From: Alphaproteobacteria bacterium
GTDB lineage: Bacteria > Pseudomonadota > Alphaproteobacteria > Rhodobacterales > Rhodobacteraceae
Direction of reading: 5' to 3'
Length of the DNA stretch: 5,226 nucleotides
Assembly (NCBI GenBank): GCA_024277955.1
Contig: JAJRUE010000076.1
Coordinates: forward strand, 1-5,226
Under the pieces are notes generated by a model. It searched no databases. It was not told where the DNA came from and was given only the letters and a program-made list of their open reading frames with translations. Shown piece after piece: positions 1-4,655 of this stretch. Position 1 is the first letter of the stretch; each line of letters starts with the position of its first letter. The position numbers and the translations under genes were made by a program.

Positions 1-3
1 CTT

Positions 4-27
4 GCAAGGTTTTTGCAAAAACCTTGC
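4..27. repeat. Perfect 24-bp palindrome
   Basis: The 24 bases from 4 to 27 are their own reverse complement. Each half reads GCAAGGTTTTTG or its complement, centred between positions 15 and 16. The symmetry stops at positions 3 and 28. It could be a protein-binding dyad (operator) or a dispersed intergenic palindrome. As RNA it would fold into a hairpin, possibly part of the 3' end of a gene left of the window. It has no T-run directly after the stem on either strand, so it is not a textbook intrinsic terminator. The symmetry is certain and the function is unknown. Confidence 0.85.
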
Positions 28-48
28 CCCGCCGCAGGGCGGCAGGGG
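27..48. other. GC-rich hairpin next to the palindrome
   Basis: Bases 27-35 (CCCCGCCGC) can pair with 39-48 (GCGGCAGGGG), leaving a 3-nt loop at 36-38 and one bulged A at 44, which gives nine G-C pairs. It directly adjoins the 24-bp palindrome at 4-27. No T-run follows on the + strand. On the - strand the stem is followed after six bases by TTTTT, but no - strand gene is present for it to terminate. It may belong to the 3' region of an upstream gene or to the leader ahead of the regulator gene. Confidence 0.4.
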
Positions 49-64
49 GCGCAGCTGGCCGATT

Positions 65-94
65 TTGCCCGTTACTGCACATTTTTCTTGCAAT
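65..94 (+). promoter_or_regulatory. Possible sigma-70-type promoter for the deoR-family gene
   Basis: TTGCCC at 65-70 and TGCAAT at 89-94 each match four of six consensus bases, separated by 18 nt. They lie in the only AT-richer patch of the leader (about 61-120). Transcription would start roughly 100 nt before the regulator's ATG. The match is weak and alphaproteobacterial promoters are often poorly conserved, so this is only a candidate. Confidence 0.2.
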
Positions 95-135
95 TTGGTG
101 GGAATCTCCACAATCCTTCAGGCGCAGCCTCCGAT

Positions 136-201
136 ACCGGGGCTGACCGGGTCGGGAACTGCGGCCCAAAACCGGGCCAAACCCGGGCCACAAGACCGGG
201 G
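136..201 (+). promoter_or_regulatory. Cluster of ACCGGG words upstream of the regulator gene
   Basis: ACCGGG starts at 136, 146, 171 and 195, and the variant ACCCGGG starts at 181. Within this, CCGGGCCA occurs at 172-179 and again at 183-190, exactly 11 bp apart, about one helical turn. The cluster ends just before the DeoR-family start codon, where autoregulatory sites would be expected. The repeats are directly visible. Their role as operator sites is inferred and could also be chance in GC-rich DNA. Confidence 0.3.
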
Positions 202-208
202 CGCGCGC

Positions 209-1048
209 ATGGGGGAAAAGACGGATTTGTTGGCAGCAACGGATCAGGCCGGGGATCAGGCGGGGCAACAGCCGGACCAGCCACGCATTCGCAAGTCCGA
301 GCGCCGTGAACAGATTCTGCTGGAACTGAAGCTGCGCCCGCATGTGGGCATCGGCGAACTGGCCCGCCGCTTCGGCGTTTCCCGGGAAACCGTCCGGCGC
401 GATTTCGACGCGCTCAGCAACGACGGGCTGATCAGCCGCGCCCACGGCGGCGCGTCGGCCGCCGCCCCCGGACAGTATCCCGGCTTCGACGAACGCAACC
501 GCACGCTGATGCGCGAACGCGAACGCATCGGCCGCGCCGCCGCCAGCCTGGTGCAGCCCGGCGACGGGGTGATGATCGACGCCGGCTCGACCACCTTGCA
601 GGCGGCGCGCCAGCTGGCGCGGCTGGGCACCCGTTGCACCGTCATCACCAACAGCCTGCCGGTCGCCATGGCGCTGGGGTCGGGCGGCGGCGCCGAGGTG
701 ATCATGGCCCCCGGAGAGCTGAACCCCGACGAGGCCGCCGTCACCGGCCCCGACACGGTCGAGTTCCTCAGACAATACAACGCCAACCTGTGCCTGATCG
801 GCGCCATGGGCCTGGACGAAAAGGGTTTTTCCGAAACCGTGCGCGGGTTTTCTGCGGTCAAGCGGGCGATGCTGGAAACCTGCGAGGCCGCGCATCTTCT
901 GATCTGCCACGACAAGTTCGACCAGAAGGGGCTGGCCCGGGTCGGGGCGCTGGACGCGCTGAAAACGGTCGTCACCGACGCAACCCCGGGCCCGGCGCTG
1001 AACCGGGCGCTGGCCGCCGCCGGGGTCCGCGTCATGGTGCCCGCATGA
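209..1048 (+). CDS. DeoR/GlpR-family transcriptional regulator
   Basis: This 279-residue protein is a DNA-binding repressor of the DeoR family, which usually controls sugar or organophosphate uptake and responds to a phosphorylated metabolite. Residues 30-81 form the DeoR-type winged helix-turn-helix. It includes KSERREQIL, the recognition segment FGVSRETVRRDF, and the AHGG that closes the domain. From about residue 107 comes the DeoR sensor domain, an ISOCOT-type fold related to ribose-5-phosphate isomerase. Its family landmarks are DAGSTT (124-129), TNSLPVA (147-153), GAMGLDEKGFS (198-208) and HDKFDQKG (234-241). The ATG at 209 was chosen because it is the only ATG shortly before the HTH and has GGGG 7 nt upstream. 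The frame is open back to position 2, but that extension does not look like protein. Even so, about 29 polar, Gln/Asp-rich residues precede the HTH, slightly more than usual. It most likely regulates the transporter operon downstream; its effector is unknown. Confidence 0.93.
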   Translation: MGEKTDLLAATDQAGDQAGQQPDQPRIRKSERREQILLELKLRPHVGIGELARRFGVSRETVRRDFDALSNDGLISRAHGGASAAAPGQYPGFDERNRTLMRERERIGRAAASLVQPGDGVMIDAGSTTLQAARQLARLGTRCTVITNSLPVAMALGSGGGAEVIMAPGELNPDEAAVTGPDTVEFLRQYNANLCLIGAMGLDEKGFSETVRGFSAVKRAMLETCEAAHLLICHDKFDQKGLARVGALDALKTVVTDATPGPALNRALAAAGVRVMVPA

Positions 1049-1135
1049 GCCGCCGCAAGCCGAAATTCGCAACCAATCCACGCAGTCACGATTGAATTGA
1101 ATGATAACCACCAAACCAGAACAGGGAGAAAGATA
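1049..1135 (+). promoter_or_regulatory. Leader between the regulator gene and the binding-protein gene
   Basis: This 87-nt gap is more AT-rich than the genes around it. It contains an interrupted dyad CGAA-A-TTCG (1061-1069), a tandem TTGAATTGAA (1092-1101), and a weak -10-like GATAAC (1103-1108) without a good -35 partner. TTCG/CGAA elements occur in operators of some DeoR-family regulators, so 1061-1069 is a candidate site. No terminator hairpin is visible, so read-through from the regulator gene is possible. I cannot fix a promoter here. Confidence 0.3.
1124..1128 (+). promoter_or_regulatory. Ribosome binding site that decides the binding-protein start
   Basis: GGGAG lies 7 nt before the ATG at 1136. 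It supports that ATG over an in-frame TTG at 1097, which would place 13 polar residues ahead of an otherwise clean signal peptide. Confidence 0.75.
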
Positions 1136-2116
1136 ATGAACAAACTTGCGAAACTGTTGACCACGGCGGTCGCCGCGGCGGCCTTCAGCGCCCTTGCCGG
1201 GGCGGCGGCGGCGCAGGAAGACTGCCCGCGCGGCGACCTGGACAAGCGCTATTGCGACCGCGATGGCGACCTGCTGGCCGACGTGCCCACCGATCCGGCC
1301 GAATGGCTGGACCCGGCGACGCTGATCTTTGCCTATACCCCGGTCGAAGACCCCGCCGTCTACAAGACCGCCTGGTCCGATTTCCTGGACTACCTCGAGG
1401 AAAAGACCGGCAAGAAGGTCGTGTTCTTCCCGGTCCAGTCCAACGCCGCCCAGATCGAGGCGATGCGTTCGGGCCGTCTGCACATTTCCGGCTTCAACAC
1501 CGGCTCCAACCCGCTGGCGGTGAACTGCGCCGGCTTCCGGCCCTTCACCATCATGGCCTCGGCCGATGGCGGTTTCGGCTACGAGATGGAGATCATCACC
1601 TACCCGGGCAGCGGCATCGAGAAGGTCGAAGACATCAAGGGCAAGCAGCTGGCCTTTACCTCGCCCACCTCGAATTCCGGCTTCAAGGCGCCCAGCGCCA
1701 TTCTCAAGGCCGATTTCAACATGATCCCGGACCGCGACTTTGAAGCGGCGTTTTCCGGCAAGCATGACAACTCGATCCTGGGGGTTGCCAACCATGACTA
1801 CATGGCCGCCTCGATCGCCAATTCGGTCAAGGACCGGATGCTCAAGCGCAACGTGATCAAGGAAGGCGACGTGGTGACGATCTACAAGTCGCAGACCTTC
1901 CCGACCACCGGCTTTGGCGTCGTCTACAACCTCAAGCCCGAGCTTCAGGCGGCGATCAAGGATGCGTTCTTCAGCTTCGACTGGGAAGGCACCAGCCTGC
2001 AGGAGGAATTCTCCAAGTCGAACGAGGCCCAGTTCATCGAGATGACCTACAAGGAATTCTGGGACGTGATCCGCAAGATCGACGCGGCGAACGGCGTGTC
2101 CTACACCTGCGAATAG
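1136..2116 (+). CDS. PhnD-like periplasmic phosphate/phosphite/phosphonate-binding protein
   Basis: This 326-residue substrate-binding protein belongs to an ABC importer of the PhnD class. Residues 1-26 are a Sec signal peptide: a short Lys-containing start, an Ala-rich hydrophobic core and AAA before Gln27. There is no lipobox. The PhnD-type bilobal fold begins near residue 62 (LIFAYTPVED). The anion-binding loop is SPTSNSG (176-182), equivalent to the family's Ser/Thr-rich phosphonate-oxygen loop. SGKHDNSILGVAN (207-219) matches the conserved segment lining the cleft. Between the signal peptide and the fold is an unusual Asp-rich stretch (28-60) with Cys30, Cys40 and a DRDGDLLAD loop (41-49). 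Cys131 and Cys325 are also present, so disulfides are possible. The gene leads the transporter operon and is separated from phnC by a hairpin. The family assignment is firm. The ligand is unknown: phosphonate, phosphite and organic phosphate ester are all possible. Confidence 0.9.
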   Translation: MNKLAKLLTTAVAAAAFSALAGAAAAQEDCPRGDLDKRYCDRDGDLLADVPTDPAEWLDPATLIFAYTPVEDPAVYKTAWSDFLDYLEEKTGKKVVFFPVQSNAAQIEAMRSGRLHISGFNTGSNPLAVNCAGFRPFTIMASADGGFGYEMEIITYPGSGIEKVEDIKGKQLAFTSPTSNSGFKAPSAILKADFNMIPDRDFEAAFSGKHDNSILGVANHDYMAASIANSVKDRMLKRNVIKEGDVVTIYKSQTFPTTGFGVVYNLKPELQAAIKDAFFSFDWEGTSLQEEFSKSNEAQFIEMTYKEFWDVIRKIDAANGVSYTCE

Positions 2117-2134
2117 GCAGGCCGGGTGAAAACC

Positions 2135-2162
2135 GCCTCTCCCCGCGCGATCGGGGGGAGGC
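2135..2162 (+). other. Strong intergenic stem-loop between the binding-protein gene and phnC
   Basis: Bases 2135-2145 pair with 2152-2162 in an 11-bp, mostly G-C stem with one T-G wobble (2140/2157) and the six-base loop CGCGAT. It starts 18 nt after the binding-protein stop codon. No T-run follows, so full termination is unlikely. In ABC importer operons such hairpins commonly protect the 3' end of the binding-protein mRNA, or cause partial termination, so that the binding protein outnumbers the membrane parts. That role is inferred here. Confidence 0.65.
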
Positions 2163-2201
2163 TTGCAAAAGAAATGGCCGCGAAAACCGGGCCAAGCGAA
2201 C

Positions 2202-2206
2202 AGGGA
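2202..2206 (+). promoter_or_regulatory. Ribosome binding site that decides the phnC start
   Basis: AGGGA lies 6 nt before the ATG at 2213. This favours a protein beginning MLRLENL, the usual PhnC start, over an in-frame GTG at 2126 or ATG at 2174. The GTG start would also force the hairpin at 2135-2162 to be coding. Confidence 0.75.
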
Positions 2207-2212
2207 CGGCGA

Positions 2213-3016
2213 ATGCTCAGGCTGGAAAATCTGACCAAGACCTATCGCACGGGCGACAAGGCGCTGAAGGACGTGACGCTGGCGGTGCCGGCGGGCCAGG
2301 TGCTGGCGCTGATCGGGCCTTCGGGGGCGGGGAAATCGACGCTGATCCGCTGCATCAACCGGCTGGTGGAACCCACCGGCGGGGCGGCGCTGCTGGACGG
2401 GGTCAACCTGACCGCGTTGGGATCGCGCGCGCTGCGCCGCGAACGCCGCCGCATGGGGATGATCTTTCAGGAATACGCGCTGGTCGAACGGCTGTCGGTG
2501 ATGGAAAACGTGCTGTCGGGGCGGCTGGGCTATGTCGGGTTCTGGCGGTCGTTCCTGCGCCGGTTTCCGCAATCGGACGTGGATGAAGCCTACCGGCTGC
2601 TGGACCGGGTCGGGCTGTTGCACATGGCCGACAAGCGCGCCGACGAACTGTCGGGCGGGCAGCGCCAGCGGGTCGGGATCTGCCGGGCGCTGATCCAGAA
2701 CCCGGCGCTGTTGCTGGTAGACGAACCCACCGCTTCGCTGGACCCGAAGACCAGCCGCCAGATCATGCGGCTGATCGTCGAACTGTGCCGCGAACGCAAC
2801 CTTGCGGCGATCATCAACATTCACGACGTGGCGCTGGCGCAGATGTTCGTCGAACGGGTCATCGGACTGGAAATGGGCGCCATCGTTTTCGACGGCCCGC
2901 CCGAAGCGCTGACCGCCGATGTGCTGACCCAGATCTACGGCGAAGAGGACTGGGAAGCCACCATCGCCAAGGTCGAGGACGAAGACGAGGAAGACGACCT
3001 CGGGGTGCCCGCATGA
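2213..3016 (+). CDS. phnC: Phosphonate-type ABC transporter ATP-binding protein PhnC
   Basis: This 267-residue cytoplasmic ATPase powers the importer and would dimerise beneath the two permeases. All nucleotide-binding motifs are intact: Walker A GPSGAGKST (35-43), Q-loop IFQEY (Gln86), signature LSGGQRQRV (146-154), Walker B LLLVDEP (166-172) with catalytic Glu171, D-loop SLD (175-177) and switch His204 in NIHDVALA. The segment around 102-120 (GRLGYVGFWRSFLRRF) is typical of PhnC rather than of other ABC ATPases. The C-terminus carries a run of eight acidic residues (255-262) that is not part of the catalytic core. Its stop overlaps the phnE1 start as ATGA, implying coupled translation. The length fits the family. 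PhnC here is a class name, because the transported compound is not established. Confidence 0.93.
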   Translation: MLRLENLTKTYRTGDKALKDVTLAVPAGQVLALIGPSGAGKSTLIRCINRLVEPTGGAALLDGVNLTALGSRALRRERRRMGMIFQEYALVERLSVMENVLSGRLGYVGFWRSFLRRFPQSDVDEAYRLLDRVGLLHMADKRADELSGGQRQRVGICRALIQNPALLLVDEPTASLDPKTSRQIMRLIVELCRERNLAAIINIHDVALAQMFVERVIGLEMGAIVFDGPPEALTADVLTQIYGEEDWEATIAKVEDEDEEDDLGVPA

Positions 3017-3837
3017 GCGGCGCGGCCAGTTCGGAACTGGACCTGCTGGTCGGGCGGCGCTGGAAAAAGCCCGCCTTCATCGAGCGGTCGTGGCTGCGCT
3101 GGGGGCTGATCATCGGGGCGGTGGTCTATCTGGTGCTGGCGATCAATTCGGTCGAGGTGAACTGGAACCGGGTCTACGAGGGGCTTTCGCGCGGGCGCGC
3201 CTTTGTCGCCGCCTTCATGCACCCCGATTTCGTGTCGCGCGCCAGCGATATCTACGACGGCATCCTGGAAAGCATCGTGATGACGGTGGCGGCGTCGGTG
3301 GTGGGCATCATCGTGTCGATCCCGATCGGGCTGGGCGCGGCGCGCAACATCTCGCCGCTGCCGGTCTACCTGGTGTGCCGGTCGATCGTGGCGATCAGCC
3401 GGGCCCTGCAGGAAATCATCGTCGCGATCCTCTTGGTGGCGATCTTCGGGTTCGGCCCGCTGGCCGGGTTCCTGACGCTGAGCTTCGCGACCATCGGGTT
3501 CCTGTCCAAGCTGCTGGCCGAGGATATCGAAAGCATGGACAAGGTGCAGGCCGAAGCGGTCAAGGCATCGGGCGCGCGCTGGATGCAGTGGATCAACTAC
3601 GGGGTTCAGCCACAGTTCATGCCCCGGCTGATCGGCCTGTCGATGTATCGCATCGACATCAATTTCCGCGAAAGCGCGATCCTGGGGCTGGTGGGCGCGG
3701 GCGGCATCGGCGCGACGCTGAACACCGCCTTTGACCGCTACGAATTCGACACCGCGGCGGCGATCCTGATCATCATCATCGTGATCGTGATGGCGCTGGA
3801 ATACCTGTCGGGCATCATCAGGGCGAGGGTTCAGTAA
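3013..3837 (+). CDS. phnE: PhnE-type ABC transporter permease, first copy
   Basis: This 274-residue inner-membrane permease has the binding-protein-dependent transport fold. Hydrophobic segments are visible near residues 28-45, 84-108, 115-147, 150-168, 222-240 and 246-268. The EAA loop that docks on the ATPase is at 181-204 (EAVKASGARWMQWINYG followed by PQFMP), and the family hallmark FRESAILGLVGAGGIG follows at 218-233. The start is the ATG inside the phnC stop (ATGA). It has only a weak GGGG 7 nt upstream, so translation is probably coupled to phnC. The frame is open far upstream of this ATG, but that part overlaps phnC and is ignored. It pairs with the second permease immediately downstream, presumably as a heterodimer. 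It is distinguished from that copy by its long N-terminal cytoplasmic segment. Confidence 0.92.
   Translation: MSGAASSELDLLVGRRWKKPAFIERSWLRWGLIIGAVVYLVLAINSVEVNWNRVYEGLSRGRAFVAAFMHPDFVSRASDIYDGILESIVMTVAASVVGIIVSIPIGLGAARNISPLPVYLVCRSIVAISRALQEIIVAILLVAIFGFGPLAGFLTLSFATIGFLSKLLAEDIESMDKVQAEAVKASGARWMQWINYGVQPQFMPRLIGLSMYRIDINFRESAILGLVGAGGIGATLNTAFDRYEFDTAAAILIIIIVIVMALEYLSGIIRARVQ
3825..3829 (+). promoter_or_regulatory. Ribosome binding site for the second permease
   Basis: GAGGG within the end of phnE1 lies 7 nt before the ATG at 3837. It gives the second permease its own good initiation signal in addition to coupling through the TAATG overlap. Confidence 0.65.
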
Positions 3838-4655
3838 TGGCGCACAAGGTTTTGCCCGACGGACGCATGATCTGGCGCCGCTTCACCCCCAGCCAGGCGG
3901 TGATGCGCTGGATGGGGTGGCTGGCCGGCGTCGCCGTCTTCGTGTGGTGCTGGAACCGGATTTCGGAAGTGACCACCTGGTTTTTCGTCTGGGACGCGCC
4001 GCGCATCGCCGGCGACATCTTTACCCGCGCCACGCCGCCGCGCTGGTCCTACATGGAAAAGCTGTGGGTGCCGATCTGGGACACCATCAACATCGCAACC
4101 CTGGGCACGATCGGCGCGCTGATCATGGCGGTGCCGGTGGCCTTTCTGGCGGCGCGCAACACCACGCCGTCGCGCTGGCTGATCCGGCCCGTGGCGCTGC
4201 TGATCATCGTCTCGACGCGCTCGATCAATTCGCTGATCTGGGCGCTGTTGCTGATCGCGATCATCGGCCCCGGGGTGTTCGCCGGAATCGTCGCCATCGC
4301 CATCCGCTCGATCGGGTTCTGCGCCAAGCTGCTGTATGAGGCGATCGAGGAAATCAACGTCGATCAGGTCGAAGCGGTCACCGCCACCGGCGCCAGCCGC
4401 TGGCAGGTCATGGCCTATGCAGTGGTGCCCCAGATCATGCCGGCATTCGCCGGGATCGCGGTGTTCCGCTGGGATGTGAACATCCGCGAAAGCACGGTGC
4501 TGGGGCTGGTGGGCGCGGGCGGCATCGGGCTGCAGCTTTCGTCCTCGCTCAACACGCTGGCCTGGCCACAGGTCAGCCTGATCCTGCTGGTGATCCTGCT
4601 GGCGGTGGTGATCAGCGAATGGGTTTCGGCCAAGGTGCGGGGCGCGATCATCTGA
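3837..4655 (+). CDS. phnE: PhnE-type ABC transporter permease, second copy
   Basis: This 272-residue inner-membrane permease is a paralogue of the preceding one and is expected to be the other half of the channel. Hydrophobic segments lie near residues 25-40, 84-106, 117-145, 147-165, 205-240 (partial) and 245-264. The EAA loop is at 179-202 (EAVTATGASRWQVMAYAVVPQ, ending in IMP). The hallmark IRESTVLGLVGAGGIG is at 217-232. Between the first and second membrane segments is a Trp-rich, probably periplasmic region (about 41-82) unlike the matching region of the first copy. The ATG overlaps the phnE1 TAA by one base (TAATG), and its own stop overlaps the HAD start by one base (TGATG). Two adjacent phnE genes are common in alphaproteobacterial importers of this class. 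Confidence 0.92.
   Translation: MAHKVLPDGRMIWRRFTPSQAVMRWMGWLAGVAVFVWCWNRISEVTTWFFVWDAPRIAGDIFTRATPPRWSYMEKLWVPIWDTINIATLGTIGALIMAVPVAFLAARNTTPSRWLIRPVALLIIVSTRSINSLIWALLLIAIIGPGVFAGIVAIAIRSIGFCAKLLYEAIEEINVDQVEAVTATGASRWQVMAYAVVPQIMPAFAGIAVFRWDVNIRESTVLGLVGAGGIGLQLSSSLNTLAWPQVSLILLVILLAVVISEWVSAKVRGAII

Noticed and set aside
27..48. Intrinsic terminator
   Set aside because: The stem is good, but no T-run follows on the + strand, and the TTTTT on the - strand has no - strand gene to serve.
2..208. Upstream extension of the DeoR reading frame to the left edge
   Set aside because: The extra 69 residues look like translated leader DNA, run through the palindrome and hairpin, and are not DeoR-like. 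The ATG at 209 sits at the expected place before the HTH.
634..1095. Overlapping + strand frame of 153 codons within deoR
   Set aside because: Its Arg/Gly/His-rich translation is typical of a shifted frame in GC-rich DNA. Only its last 16 codons are noted separately as a possible short frame.
1081..1135. Pho box (PhoB site) before the binding-protein gene
   Set aside because: I looked for paired CTGTCAT-like direct repeats 11 bp apart on both strands and found no convincing match.
256..1245. Long reading frame on the - strand (329 codons)
   Set aside because: It is Ser/Arg/Ala-rich low-quality protein lying antisense to deoR, as expected from high third-position G/C. No domain is recognisable.
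2126..2212. Earlier GTG start for PhnC
   Set aside because: It would add 29 residues absent from the family and make the hairpin coding. The ATG at 2213 has a good AGGGA at 6 nt.
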